This document shows positions 34,956 to 44,456 of a stretch of DNA of 64,000 bases, one piece after another. Every line of letters begins with the position of its first letter. Positions within the stretch are counted from its first letter, which is position 1. The DNA is from Polaromonas sp. (lineage in GTDB: Bacteria; Pseudomonadota; Gammaproteobacteria; Burkholderiales; Burkholderiaceae_C): contig JAQGNE010000008.1 in assembly GCA_028291985.1 (NCBI GenBank), forward strand, positions 1-64,000, given 5' to 3'. Both the position numbers and the translations under genes were made by a program. Under the pieces are notes generated by a model. That model searched no databases, was not told the origin of the DNA, and saw nothing but the letters and a program-made list of their open reading frames with translations.

Positions 34956-37073
34956 ATGCTATCCACATTTCGTTTTACCGCCCTGTTTGCCGCGGCGGCT
35001 TGCTGCCTTCTGATTACGGCCTCGCCAACGGCCAGCGCCCAGACGCCGGCCCCCCTACCTTCTGCACCGGGCAACCCCGTCATCGACAGCGTCATTCTGG
35101 AAATGAACCAGGCTTTCCGGCGCGGCGATCGCAAGCGTCTGGGCCAGCTCTTGCCGCAGGCTCGTGGCCATGCACTGGAACCGTGGGCGGCTTATTGGGA
35201 GCTCAGGCAGCGCCTGGGCGAAGCCAGTGCGCAGGAGGTGCAGGACTTCATGAGCCGCTATGCCGGCTCATACCAGGAAGACCGCTTGCGCAATGACTGG
35301 CTGCTGCTGCTGGGGCAGCGTCGCGACTGGGCGGGCTTTGCGGCCGAATATCCCAAGTACCGCATGGGCGACGACAAGGAAGTGCGTTGCTACGCGCTAC
35401 TGGTTGAATACCTGCAAAGCCCGGGCGACGCAGCTCGTATTGCGCAGGAGGTCAAGAAAAACTGGCTGTCCCAGCGGGATGCCGACGATGGATGCACCGC
35501 TGCGGCCGAGCGGCTTTATGGCAGCAAGAACCTGACCGCCGAAGATGTCTGGCAGAAAGCCAGGCAGTCAAGTGAGGCCAACCGCCAGAAGGCCGCCACC
35601 GATGCGGTGCGCATCGTCTCGCCAGAGTCGCTGCCGCTCGTGACTGAACTCCTCAACAGCCCGGCGAAATTCCTGAGCGAAAAACACCTGGCCATCCGGC
35701 AAACCCGCAAGGAGTTGGTCACGCTGGCGCTGGTCAAGATGGCCAGCAGTGACACCGCTGCCGCCACCAACATGATGGAGACCAAGTGGGGCAGCCAGCT
35801 CACGTCCGAGGAACGCAACTGGGTCTGGGGCCTGATCGGCAAGCAGCTGGCTGGCCGCATGGGCGTGGTGCCTGCATCCGAGTCGCTGGGCTACTTCAGC
35901 AGGGTTACCCGTGAGAGCGATCTGACCGACGAGATGCTGGCCTGGAAAGCCCGCGCCGCCCTGCGGGCCGGCGCACTGCCCAACTGGCGCCAGATGCTGT
36001 CCAGCATCAACGCCATGAGCCAAGAGGCACGGAGCGACCCGACCTGGACATACTGGAAGGCGCGCGCCCTGCTGGCAAACCTGCCGCCCGCGCCGACGCA
36101 GCCCATGGTGGTGCCGGTAACTCCTGGCGTCATCAACACCATCACGATTGCGCCGCAGCGGGCCGAAGCCCTGGCGCTGATGCAGTCGATCGCCTCCGTA
36201 CGCGGTTTTTACGAGCAGCTGGCCCTGGAGGAACTGGGCCAGAAGATCACCGTGCCGCCGAAACCGGCACCGCCCATGGCTGAAGAAAAACAAGCCGCTG
36301 GCCTGAACGCCGGCCTGAACCGCGCGGCTTATGCAATTGCCATCGGCCTGCGCTCCGAAGGCGTGCGTGAATGGAACTACAGCACCAGCCTGGCCAAACC
36401 CGGCGGCATGACAGACCGTGAGCTGCTGGCCGCCGCGCAATTTGCCTGCGACCGCGAAATCTGGGACCGCTGCATCAACACCAGTGAGCGGACCAAGACC
36501 GAGATCGATTTTGACCAGCGTTTCCCGATGCCGTTTCGCGATGCCGTGGTGCGGCGCGCGCAAAGCATCAACCTGGACCCGGCTTATGTGTACGGCCTGA
36601 TCCGCCAGGAAAGCCGCTTCATCATGGATGCACGCTCGGGCGTCGGCGCGTCCGGGCTGATGCAGGTGATGCCCGCAACAGCGCGGGAGACGGCCCGGCG
36701 TCTTGGCATGGTGGGCTTCACCGCCGACCAGATCACCGACCGGGACACCAACATTGCCATCGGCACCGGTTACCTCAAGATGGTGCTGGACGATCTGTCG
36801 GGCTCGATGCCGCTGGCAGCCGCTGCTTACAACGCAGGCCCCGGGCGGCCCCGTACCTGGCGCGGGCAGGCCGGCAGCCCAACGCTGGAAGCCGCGATCT
36901 GGGCCGAAAGCGTGCCTTTCAACGAAACCCGTGATTACGTCAAGAAGGTGCTTTCCAACACCACCAACTACGCGGCTATCCTGACCGGCCAGCCGCAGTC
37001 GCTGAAAGCCCGGCTTGGCACCGTGGGGCCGCGCGATGCGGCGCAGCCTGAACCCGACAAAACCCTGCCCTGA
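34956..37073 (+). CDS. Soluble lytic transglycosylase (Slt70-like)
   Basis: Exported periplasmic enzyme that cleaves peptidoglycan glycan strands to 1,6-anhydro-muropeptides. It has a signal peptide (cleavage near TASA-QTPAP, about residue 28), a long alpha-helical superhelix (about 40-500) and a C-terminal catalytic SLT domain: AVVRRAQSINLDPAYVYGLIRQESRF with catalytic Glu552, SGVGASGLMQVMPATA, TNIAIGTGYLKMVLDDL and AAAAYNAGPGRP. 705 residues, somewhat longer than E. coli Slt (about 645). An internal Pro-rich loop (about 370-400, PPAPTQPMVVPVTPG) is notable. The mgtC-like gene begins 18 bp after it. Confidence 0.94.
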   Translation: MLSTFRFTALFAAAACCLLITASPTASAQTPAPLPSAPGNPVIDSVILEMNQAFRRGDRKRLGQLLPQARGHALEPWAAYWELRQRLGEASAQEVQDFMSRYAGSYQEDRLRNDWLLLLGQRRDWAGFAAEYPKYRMGDDKEVRCYALLVEYLQSPGDAARIAQEVKKNWLSQRDADDGCTAAAERLYGSKNLTAEDVWQKARQSSEANRQKAATDAVRIVSPESLPLVTELLNSPAKFLSEKHLAIRQTRKELVTLALVKMASSDTAAATNMMETKWGSQLTSEERNWVWGLIGKQLAGRMGVVPASESLGYFSRVTRESDLTDEMLAWKARAALRAGALPNWRQMLSSINAMSQEARSDPTWTYWKARALLANLPPAPTQPMVVPVTPGVINTITIAPQRAEALALMQSIASVRGFYEQLALEELGQKITVPPKPAPPMAEEKQAAGLNAGLNRAAYAIAIGLRSEGVREWNYSTSLAKPGGMTDRELLAAAQFACDREIWDRCINTSERTKTEIDFDQRFPMPFRDAVVRRAQSINLDPAYVYGLIRQESRFIMDARSGVGASGLMQVMPATARETARRLGMVGFTADQITDRDTNIAIGTGYLKMVLDDLSGSMPLAAAAYNAGPGRPRTWRGQAGSPTLEAAIWAESVPFNETRDYVKKVLSNTTNYAAILTGQPQSLKARLGTVGPRDAAQPEPDKTLP

Positions 37074-37091
37074 CGTTTTTAGGACACTGAC

Positions 37092-37712
37092 ATGGACACC
37101 TGGTGGGCGCAGATTGCCAGCACGGTCATCAAGGAGTTTTCAGACTTGAGCGATGTTGGCCAGGCTACGCGGCTGGTGCTGCGACTGACCGTCGCGGCCG
37201 TGCTGGGCGGCCTGCTGGGCATGGAGCGTGAGCACAAGGGCAAGGCCGCAGGCATACGCACCCATATGCTGGTGGCGATGGGATCGGCGCTTTTTGTCAT
37301 GCTGTCGCAGCAGTCGGGCATTGCGCCTGCCGACATGAGCCGGGTCATTCAGGGCCTGATCGCGGGCATCGGTTTTCTGGGCGCAGGCACCATCCTCAAA
37401 GGCGAAGAGCCGAACAAGGTGCAGGGCCTGACCACGGCAGCCGGCATCTGGATGACCTCTGCCATCGGCATGGCGGCCGGCCTGGGCCTGGAAGTCACCG
37501 CGGTGCTCAGTACGGTGCTGGCGCTGGTGATCTTTGCCGTGGTGCCCTGGATGATCGATACGCGGGATGACAACACCGACAAGCACTCGGAAAACTTCAA
37601 TAACGGCAAGCCCAACCCGGCCCGCAGCCGCAACCCCAATCCGGCAGACAACAACGACAGCCCCAACGACAGCCCAGGGGACAACCCTAGCGACCCGTCA
37701 AAAAACATGTGA
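37092..37712 (+). CDS. MgtC/SapB family membrane protein
   Basis: Inner-membrane protein with about five helices. Family motifs: LRLTVAAVLGGLLGMEREHKGKAAGIRTHMLVAMGSALFVML, IAGIGFLGAGTILKGEE, VQGLTTAAGIWMTSAIGMAAGLG. MgtC proteins are linked to growth at low Mg2+ and to control of ATP synthase; the job of this one is unproven. The C-terminal 45 residues are a hydrophilic Asn/Pro/Asp/Ser-rich tail (PNPADNNDSPNDSPGDNP) rather than the ACT-like domain of long MgtC. Probably co-transcribed with the transglycosylase gene. No Mg2+-riboswitch-like leader is apparent. Confidence 0.9.
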   Translation: MDTWWAQIASTVIKEFSDLSDVGQATRLVLRLTVAAVLGGLLGMEREHKGKAAGIRTHMLVAMGSALFVMLSQQSGIAPADMSRVIQGLIAGIGFLGAGTILKGEEPNKVQGLTTAAGIWMTSAIGMAAGLGLEVTAVLSTVLALVIFAVVPWMIDTRDDNTDKHSENFNNGKPNPARSRNPNPADNNDSPNDSPGDNPSDPSKNM

Positions 37713-37765
37713 AGGGCTGGCGTGCAGGGCCAGCGGGCCAGCAATTGACGCCGTGGTTCGCGGCC

Positions 37766-38209
37766 TCAGGCCTTGAGCTGCTGCGACAGGAATTCGCCCT
37801 CGTAAGCCTTGGCCAGCGACAGCTTCTGCGCTTCGCTCAGCACCTTGCCGGCCAGCTGGAACACGCCATGCTCCTCGTCCTTCAAGTGGTGATAGATCTT
37901 GTGGTGCAGCGCCTTTGCCGTGGCCAGCCAGGCCGGGGAAGAGGTATCTGTCTGCTCCAGCGCGTCAACCAGTTCGTCCATCTCATGGTGCTCGGCAATC
38001 CCGTGGCGCGACGGCTCCTGGGTGCTGTCGTGCGCTATCAGCGGCACATAGAAAAACCGCTCTTCTGCCGCCGCATGGGCGGCCAGTTCCTGCTTGAGGG
38101 ATTTGAAAAGGCGTGTGCGCTCGACGCTGTCGCCTTGCGTCAGGATCAGGCTGTCTGCCATGGCGCGCTGGGTGTCATGGCTGATGCGAAGGGCTTCAAA
38201 AATAGTCAT
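37766..38209 (-). CDS. Hemerythrin HHE domain protein
   Basis: 147 residues forming a four-helix bundle with the di-iron ligand pattern: ISHDTQRAMADSL, HAAAEERFFYVPLI, HGIAEHHEMDELVDAL, HHKIYHHLKDEEHGVFQLA. Such proteins bind O2, NO or iron in the cytosol. I place the start at 38209 (MTIFEALRISHD); upstream in-frame codons to 38350 lie in intergenic sequence. Convergent with the mgtC-like gene. Function in this organism unknown. Confidence 0.9.
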   Translation of the reverse strand: MTIFEALRISHDTQRAMADSLILTQGDSVERTRLFKSLKQELAAHAAAEERFFYVPLIAHDSTQEPSRHGIAEHHEMDELVDALEQTDTSSPAWLATAKALHHKIYHHLKDEEHGVFQLAGKVLSEAQKLSLAKAYEGEFLSQQLKA

Positions 38210-38416
38210 TGCCCTATTTTCCAAGCTCAACCTGGAAGCGTCTATAGGACATCGACCCGCACGATGCCACCAAAACAACAGCTTCAACCCCTTGTACCTA
38301 ATGGGCAAAAGGCCTATTTCATGCATAAATTCTGTTTTTTGCCCTCTCACCCGCCCGGGCGGCTGCCGACTTCGGCACGCCCGCTATCGATGGGCCAAAC
38401 CGGCTAAATTAGCTGC

Positions 38417-39373
38417 ATGAACAAAATTCTTATCCTTGGCGGCACCGGCTTTGTGGGCCGGCACCTGTGTGAAAAGCTGCAGGCCATTTCATGCCGCGTC
38501 ACCGTGGTGACGCGCAGGCGCTCCAGCGCCAGGCACTTGCAGATGCTGCCCATGGTGGATATCGCCGAAGTGCCCCGGCTGGAGGGCACGGCGCTGATGC
38601 GGCTGTTGCAGGAGCATGACGCGGTCGTCAACCTGGTGGCTATCCTGCAGGGCAACGAAGCGGCATTTGAAAACGCGCATGTCAAGCTGCCGCTGGAACT
38701 GGCCCGCGCCTGCGATGCCGCGGGCCAACGCCGCATCGTCCATATCAGTGCGCTGGGTGCCAGCCCGGATGCGCCGTCGATGTACCAGCGCAGCAAGGCA
38801 CGCGGTGAGGCGGTGCTGCGCAGCTCGGGCCTTGATGTCACTGTACTGCGGCCCAGCGTGATCTTCGGCGCCGAAGACAAATTCCTCAACACCTTTGCCC
38901 GCCTGCAGCAGCTGTTTCCCGTGATACCGCTGGCCGCTAGCCGGGCTCGCTTTCAGCCAGTGTGGGTGGAAGACGTGGCCGACGCGCTGCTGGTCTGCCT
39001 GCAGGACAAGTCCACCATCGGCCAGATTTACGAGGCTTGCGGTCCAGAGGTCTTCACGCTCAAGCAGCTGGCTGAGATGGCCGGGCGTTACAGCGGCGCC
39101 AATGGCGGCAAGGGCCGCCCGGTGTTGGGTCTGCCGGATTTCATGGCGCGGATACAGGCCGGGCTGATGGAGCTTGCCCCGGGCGAACCCCTGATGAGCC
39201 GCGACAACCTGGACTCGATGAAGGCCGACAACATCGCCAGCGGCCAGCTGCCCGGTTTGCAGGCGCTGGGTATCACACCATCGGCACTTGGCGCCGTGGC
39301 CCCGTACTACCTGGGCGCGCAGGGCTTGCGCAGCGGCCTGACCGCCATGCGCAAGACAGCTGGGCGCTTCTAG
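38417..39373 (+). CDS. NAD(P)-binding protein, complex I NDUFA9 subunit family
   Basis: Atypical short-chain dehydrogenase/epimerase. The Rossmann start is KILILGGTGFVGRHLCEKL; next come VVNLVAILQGN, IVHISALGASPDAPSMYQRSKARGE (the YxxxK pair appears as Y-QRS-K), VLRPSVIFGAEDKFLNTFA, and WVEDVADALLVCL. These match NDUFA9-like bacterial proteins, which often lie beside cca and GST genes in Burkholderiales, as here. The substrate is unknown; a role in quinone or membrane redox metabolism is only inferred by name. 318 residues. Confidence 0.88.
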   Translation: MNKILILGGTGFVGRHLCEKLQAISCRVTVVTRRRSSARHLQMLPMVDIAEVPRLEGTALMRLLQEHDAVVNLVAILQGNEAAFENAHVKLPLELARACDAAGQRRIVHISALGASPDAPSMYQRSKARGEAVLRSSGLDVTVLRPSVIFGAEDKFLNTFARLQQLFPVIPLAASRARFQPVWVEDVADALLVCLQDKSTIGQIYEACGPEVFTLKQLAEMAGRYSGANGGKGRPVLGLPDFMARIQAGLMELAPGEPLMSRDNLDSMKADNIASGQLPGLQALGITPSALGAVAPYYLGAQGLRSGLTAMRKTAGRF

Positions 39374-39508
39374 CGCTCTGGTCCGACGCCGCGTGCCGGG
39401 GGGCAAGGGCGGCTCATCAATTCGGCGCTTTTTTTGCATCAATGGCATCGCGGCCAGCCGCTAGCATCTGAAGCCAGCCGCTTTGGCGGCCAACACAGGA
39501 CCCTTCCC

Positions 39509-40201
39509 ATGCTTGAGCTCTACATCGGTAATAAAAACTATTCCTCATGGTCCATGCGCCCCTGGGTGCTGATGCGCCAGACAGGCATCGCATTTGAAGA
39601 AGTCAAACTGCGCTTTGACTCCTTTGACAGCAACTCGCAGTTCAAGCAGAAGGCCAGCGCCATCAGCCCGGTCGGCAAGGTGCCGGCGCTGGTCGATGGT
39701 GACCTGGTGGTATGGGACTCGCTGGCCATTGCCGAGTACCTGGCCGAACGGTTTCCAGCCAAAAACTTGTGGCCGCAAGACAAGAAAGCGCGCGCGCGGG
39801 CACGCAGCATCTGCAGCGAAATGCACAGCGGCTTTACCGCCCTCCGCTCGGCATGCCCGATGAACATCGAAGCCTCGCTGGCGCAAACCGGCCAGCTGAT
39901 ATGGCGCGACAAACCGGCTGTGCGAGCCGATGTCGCACGCATCGAGGCGATGTGGTGCGAGCTCCTGGTGCAGCACGGCGGCCCCATGCTGATGGGCGAA
40001 TTCAGCATTGCGGATGCCTTCTTTGCCCCGGTGGCGATGCGCCTGCATACCTACGCGCTGCCGGTGTCCAGAGAAGTTGCGAACTACATGGAACGCCTGA
40101 GCGCCCTGCCCGGCGTCAAGGCATGGATCGATGACGCCAAGGCAGAAAACGATTTCCGGGACTTCGAAGAGCCCTACCGCATCAATCCTTCAGGCCACTG
40201 A
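39509..40201 (+). CDS. Glutathione S-transferase family protein
   Basis: 230 residues. N-terminal thioredoxin-fold domain: LYIGNKNYSSWSMRPWVLMRQTGIAFEEVKL, then SPVGKVPALVDGDLVVWDSLAIAEYLAERFP (the cis-Pro and Asp-Ser glutathione-binding motif). The C-terminal helical domain includes GEFSIADAFFAPVAMRL. The start at 39509 is supported by AGGA about 8-9 nt upstream and by the domain boundary; the frame opens earlier at 39434. It is followed closely by cca. Confidence 0.92.
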   Translation: MLELYIGNKNYSSWSMRPWVLMRQTGIAFEEVKLRFDSFDSNSQFKQKASAISPVGKVPALVDGDLVVWDSLAIAEYLAERFPAKNLWPQDKKARARARSICSEMHSGFTALRSACPMNIEASLAQTGQLIWRDKPAVRADVARIEAMWCELLVQHGGPMLMGEFSIADAFFAPVAMRLHTYALPVSREVANYMERLSALPGVKAWIDDAKAENDFRDFEEPYRINPSGH

Positions 40202-40271
40202 CCGCGCGGCAGCTGCCAGCCCGGCGGGTCCGCTGGCGCCCGACCGTGCCTGTGTCGATAAACTGCAAGCC

Positions 40272-41615
40272 ATGCAGATATACATGGTCGGTGGCGCTGT
40301 CAGGGACGCCTTGCTGGGTTTGCCGGTGCAGGACCGCGACTGGGTGGTAGTGGGCAGCACGCCCGACGAACTGACAGCGCTGGGCTACACACCGGTCGGC
40401 AAGGATTTCCCGGTTTTTTTGCATCCCGATACCGGCGAGGAATACGCCCTGGCCCGCACCGAACGCAAGACTGCACGCGGCTATCGCGGTTTCGAGGTGT
40501 TTGCGGCAGCTGACGTGTCGCTGGAGGAGGACTTGGCGCGGCGTGATCTCACTATCAATTCAATAGCTATAGGCCCTTTTACAGAAAGGACTACAGGCCT
40601 ATTTGGCATAACTTTTGATGGTAAGGCCGATACCGTAGGCCACACGGTCATCGACCCTTTTGGCGGCAGGCGTGACCTGGCGCGCAAGGTGCTGCGCCAT
40701 GTCACCACTGCGTTTCGGGAAGACCCGGTCCGCATCCTGCGGCTGGCCCGGTTTGCCGCGCGCTTTGCCGACTTCAACGTAGCGCCTGAAACGCTGCAGC
40801 TGATGCGCGAGATGGTGCGGGACGGCGAGGTCGATGCACTGGTGCCCGAGCGTGTGTGGCAGGAGCTCTCGCGCGGCCTGATGGAAAGCAGGCCTTCGCG
40901 CATGTTCGAGGTGCTGCGCGCATGTGGCGCACTGCAGCGGCTGCTGCCCGAGGTTGCCAGGCTGTGGGGCGTGCCGCAGCGCGCTCAATACCATCCTGAA
41001 GTCGATACCGGCGTGCACCTGATGATGGTGCTGGACATGTCGGCGCAGCTCGATGCCAGCCTGCCGGTGCGTTTTGCCTGCCTGACCCATGACCTGGGCA
41101 AAGGTACAACGCCTGCCGATGTGTTGCCGCGCCATATCGGCCATGAAGAGCGCAGTGCCCGTTTGCTCAAGGGCGTTTGCAACCGCCTGCGCGTGCCGCT
41201 GGAATGCCGCGAGATCGCCGATGTGGTGGCGCGCGAGCACGGCAACATTCACCGCAGTGAAGACTTTGGCGCTGCTGCTTTGGTGCGCTTGCTGGAGCGG
41301 TGCGACGCGTTTCGCAAGCCGCAGCGGTTTTCCGATGTGCTGCTGGCCTGCGAGTGCGATGCACGCGGCAGGCTGGGGCTGCAGGACAGGGCGTATCCCC
41401 AGAAGAACAGGCTGCTGGGCGTGCTGGCAGCGGCGCAATCGGTGTCCACCCAGGATGTAGCTGCCGGGGCGCATGCGCAAGGCCTTGAGGGCAAACAGGT
41501 CGGCGAGATGATTCACGCCGCGCGGGTGGCCAGCGTGGCGCAATGGCAGGTATCGCAGCAGGCGCCGGGCAGCCATGGTGTGGGCACCGGTGCCAGCCAG
41601 GGCCAGAAGCGCTGA
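40272..41615 (+). CDS. cca: CCA tRNA nucleotidyltransferase (with HD domain)
   Basis: Adds or repairs the CCA 3' end of tRNAs. The head domain shows MQIYMVGGAVRDALLGLPVQDRDWVVVG (GG..RD and the catalytic DxD), then YALARTERKT and RRDLTINSIA; the RNA-binding part includes RHVTTAFREDPVRILRLARFAARF; the C-terminal HD region has RFACLTHDLGKG. 447 residues. The start at 40272 is set by the conserved N-terminus. About 15 residues between NSIA and FDGKAD (IGPFTERTTGLFGIT) are encoded by an AT-rich dispersed hairpin element sitting in frame in the catalytic domain. Confidence 0.96.
   Translation: MQIYMVGGAVRDALLGLPVQDRDWVVVGSTPDELTALGYTPVGKDFPVFLHPDTGEEYALARTERKTARGYRGFEVFAAADVSLEEDLARRDLTINSIAIGPFTERTTGLFGITFDGKADTVGHTVIDPFGGRRDLARKVLRHVTTAFREDPVRILRLARFAARFADFNVAPETLQLMREMVRDGEVDALVPERVWQELSRGLMESRPSRMFEVLRACGALQRLLPEVARLWGVPQRAQYHPEVDTGVHLMMVLDMSAQLDASLPVRFACLTHDLGKGTTPADVLPRHIGHEERSARLLKGVCNRLRVPLECREIADVVAREHGNIHRSEDFGAAALVRLLERCDAFRKPQRFSDVLLACECDARGRLGLQDRAYPQKNRLLGVLAAAQSVSTQDVAAGAHAQGLEGKQVGEMIHAARVASVAQWQVSQQAPGSHGVGTGASQGQKR
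40550..40612 (+). repeat. AT-rich hairpin element, copy D (in frame within cca)
   Basis: ATTCAATAGCTATAGGCCC, TTTTACAGAAAGG, ACTACAGGCCTATTTGG. The arms ATAGGCC (40569-40575) and GGCCTAT (40596-40602) are a perfect inverted repeat with an inner CTTT/AAAG pair. Clearly lower in GC than the surrounding gene. Confidence 0.7.
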
Positions 41616-41678
41616 CAAACCAACAGGCGATGCCGACCTACAGCGCGGCTGTGCATGCTTTGTTAGGCTTGGCGCCTC

Positions 41679-42557
41679 ATGAACCCAATGCCTGCCCAAC
41701 AATCTCTGGCATCCGGCATGCCAGGCGTTTTTCCACCTTTTCGCCCTGCTCCTTCCAGCTTTCCGCCAGACCGGACCGTTCTACCGGTATTGACCGCGCA
41801 AACCGCGCTGTTTCTGGATTTCGACGGAACGCTCGCCGATATCGCTACCGAGCCTGAACTGGTGGTGGTGCCCGACGATCTGATTGGCCTGCTGGAGCAG
41901 CTTTCTATCCGGCTTGATGGCGCACTGGCGTTGGTGTCGGGCCGCAAGATCACCGACCTTGACGGATTTCTCTCGCCGCTGCGTCTGCCCACCGCTGCCG
42001 AGCATGGCGCGCAGCAGCGCATGCCCAGTGGGGACATGCTCAGCCTGGCCGCACCGCCGCTGCATGAGGTGATACGTGTGGCGCAAGCCCTGGCGTCGCA
42101 GCATACCGGCCTGCGTGTCGAGATCAAGTCCGCAGCTGTTGCCGTGCATTACCGGCATGCGCCCGAGCTGGAAACCTTTTGTCTGCAAGCCCTGGCAGAG
42201 ATCGTCAAGATCACGCCGGGCGTGGAGCTGATGCAAGGCAAGTGCGTGTTTGAAGTCAAGCCATCCGGCATCAGCAAGGGATCGGCCATGCAGCTTTTCA
42301 TGTCAGCGCCACCTTTTTCCGGGCGTCTGCCGCTTTTCGCGGGCGACGACACCACTGACGAGGCCGGCTTTGCCGCCGTTCAGGCAATGGGCGGCGCGGC
42401 TATCAAGGTGGGCGAGGGCATCAGCCTGGCGGTTTATCGCTGCGCCAGCCCGGCGCAGTTGCGGCAGTGGCTGCGCTCATCGTTGCAGGCGCTGGATAAG
42501 CCTGAGGCGGCTGAGGTTACGGCGCACCAGCGCCAGGTCGACGAGGCAGCGTCATGA
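41679..42557 (+). CDS. otsB: Trehalose-6-phosphate phosphatase
   Basis: HAD-family phosphatase making trehalose from trehalose-6-phosphate. Motifs: ALFLDFDGTLADIATEPE (nucleophile Asp and second Asp), LALVSGRKITDLD, AEHGAQQR, GISKGSAMQLFM (motif III Lys) and FAGDDTTDEAGFAAV (motif IV). 292 residues, with a Pro-rich N-terminal extension of about 35 residues; a later ATG at 41688 is also possible. First gene of a three-gene trehalose operon, overlapping the next gene by 4 bp. Trehalose here would serve as a stress protectant. Confidence 0.95.
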   Translation: MNPMPAQQSLASGMPGVFPPFRPAPSSFPPDRTVLPVLTAQTALFLDFDGTLADIATEPELVVVPDDLIGLLEQLSIRLDGALALVSGRKITDLDGFLSPLRLPTAAEHGAQQRMPSGDMLSLAAPPLHEVIRVAQALASQHTGLRVEIKSAAVAVHYRHAPELETFCLQALAEIVKITPGVELMQGKCVFEVKPSGISKGSAMQLFMSAPPFSGRLPLFAGDDTTDEAGFAAVQAMGGAAIKVGEGISLAVYRCASPAQLRQWLRSSLQALDKPEAAEVTAHQRQVDEAAS

Positions 42558-44452
42558 AATTGGCCGAATCCTTTCTGCAGGAGCCGGTAAATGCCACCGC
42601 CGCCAGCGCCACTTTTGGCGACCAGGCAGGCCATTTTGCGCCGCCTGCTGCGCCCTCCCTGGCGTTGGGCGTGATTGGCAACTGCGCTTTCAGTGCGCTG
42701 GTCGATGAGCGGGGGCGCATTGTGTGGTGCTGCCTGCCGCGCTTTGACGGCGACCCGGTGTTCAATGCCCTCCTGGACCCGGGCGACAAGTCGGGCGCCA
42801 AGTCCGGCAGCACGCCCGGCGCATTTGCCATCGAGATCGAAAACTTCCGTGAGGCACGCCAATGGTATGAGCCCAATACCGCGGTGCTGCGCACACAGCT
42901 TTTTGACACCAGCGGGCAGGCTATCGAGATCACCGACTTTGCCCCACGCTTTTTCAGCCGCTCACGCTATTTCCGGCCGATGACGCTGGTGCGCCGCATC
43001 AAGGCCATCCACGGCGCGCCGCGCATACGGGTCGTGCTCGACGTACGCTTTGACTGGGGTCGCCAGGCAGCGCAGGTCACACGCGGCAGCAACCATTTGC
43101 GCTTTGTCGGTGACGAGCTCGCGCTTCGCCTGAACACGGACGCGCCGATCTCGCACCTGTTGTCGCATCAGCCGTTCGTGATGACGGGCGAGTACAACTT
43201 TTTGCTGGGCACGGACGAGCCGCTGCAGGACGGCATTGCCGATACTGCGCGGCTCTTCGAGCAGGAGACCGTGATGTACTGGCGCAAGTGGAGCCAGCGC
43301 CTGCATATTCCGCTGCAGTGGCAGGACGCCGTGATTCGCGCCGCCATCACGCTCAAGCTGTCTCTTTTTGAAGATACTGGCGCGATCGTCGCGGCCATGA
43401 CGACCAGCATCCCCGAGGCGCCTGGCAGCCAGCGCAACTGGGACTACCGCTACTGCTGGCTGCGGGATGCATTCTTTGTAGTGCGCGCCCTCAACAGCCT
43501 GTCTGAAGTCGGCACGCTGGAGGATTACCTGCGCTGGCTGAGCAATGTGGTGGTCGACGCGCAGGGTGGCCATATCCAGCCGCTCTACGGCATCGGGCTG
43601 GAACGCAACCTGCCCGAGTCGACCATGGATCATCTGGCCGGTTACCGCGGCATGGGGCCGGTACGGGTGGGCAACCAGGCGCAAGAGCATTTTCAGCATG
43701 ATGTCTATGGCAATGTCATCCTGGGCGCGGCGCAGGCTTTTCATGACCACCGCTTGCTGCACCGTGCGGGCCTTGCCGAGTTCCGGCAGCTTGAAGCCGT
43801 GGGCGAGCGCGCCGCTGCGACCTACGACAAGCCCGATGCTGGCATGTGGGAGCTGCGCACGCGCGCGCGGGTGCACACTTCGTCGTCCCTCATGTGCTGG
43901 GCGGCCTGCGATAGGCTCGGCAAGATTGCGGTGGTGCTGGACCTGCCCGAGCGAGCGGCCTATTGGAGCGGCCATGCCGGCGTGATGAAGGAGCGCATCC
44001 TGCGCGACTCCTGGTGCGAGGAGCGGCAGGCATTTGCCGAAAGCTTTGGCGGCAAGAGCCTGGACGCCAGCGTGCTCTTGATGATCGAGGTTGGCTTCAT
44101 CGACCCCAAGGATCCGCGTTTTGTGTCGACCGTCGCCGCACTTGAAGAGCACCTGTGCGACGGTCCCTATATGCGCCGCTACGAGTCGCCCGACGACTTC
44201 GGCAAGCCCGAGACCGCCTTCAACATCTGCACCTTCTGGCGCATCGATGCGCTGGCGCGCATTGGCCGCAAACAGGAGGCGCGCGCCATTTTCGAGACCA
44301 TGCTCGCCGCGCGAAACCATCTGGGACTGCTGTCCGAGGATACGCATCCGGTGACCAACGAGATGTGGGGGAATTTTCCGCAAACCTATTCCATGGTCGG
44401 CATCATCAACGCTGCCGTGCGCCTTTCAGAGCCCTGGGATTCACAAATTTGA
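42554..44452 (+). CDS. Glycoside hydrolase family 15 protein (glucoamylase/trehalase-like)
   Basis: 632 residues. The N-terminal domain has IGNCAFSALVDERGRIVWCCLPRFDGDPVF, and the (alpha/alpha)6 catalytic domain has GSQRNWDYRYCWLRDAFFVVRAL, HIQPLYGIGLERNLPE, NFQ-like blocks and the C-terminal LLSEDTHPVTNEMWGNFPQTYSMVGIINAA. This subgroup lies next to OtsAB genes in many bacteria and includes trehalases as well as glucoamylases, so hydrolysis of trehalose or a related alpha-glucoside is the likely activity. No signal peptide, so cytoplasmic. It overlaps otsB by 4 bp and precedes otsA by 4 bp. Confidence 0.92.
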   Translation: MKLAESFLQEPVNATAASATFGDQAGHFAPPAAPSLALGVIGNCAFSALVDERGRIVWCCLPRFDGDPVFNALLDPGDKSGAKSGSTPGAFAIEIENFREARQWYEPNTAVLRTQLFDTSGQAIEITDFAPRFFSRSRYFRPMTLVRRIKAIHGAPRIRVVLDVRFDWGRQAAQVTRGSNHLRFVGDELALRLNTDAPISHLLSHQPFVMTGEYNFLLGTDEPLQDGIADTARLFEQETVMYWRKWSQRLHIPLQWQDAVIRAAITLKLSLFEDTGAIVAAMTTSIPEAPGSQRNWDYRYCWLRDAFFVVRALNSLSEVGTLEDYLRWLSNVVVDAQGGHIQPLYGIGLERNLPESTMDHLAGYRGMGPVRVGNQAQEHFQHDVYGNVILGAAQAFHDHRLLHRAGLAEFRQLEAVGERAAATYDKPDAGMWELRTRARVHTSSSLMCWAACDRLGKIAVVLDLPERAAYWSGHAGVMKERILRDSWCEERQAFAESFGGKSLDASVLLMIEVGFIDPKDPRFVSTVAALEEHLCDGPYMRRYESPDDFGKPETAFNICTFWRIDALARIGRKQEARAIFETMLAARNHLGLLSEDTHPVTNEMWGNFPQTYSMVGIINAAVRLSEPWDSQI

Positions 44453-44456
44453 CCGC

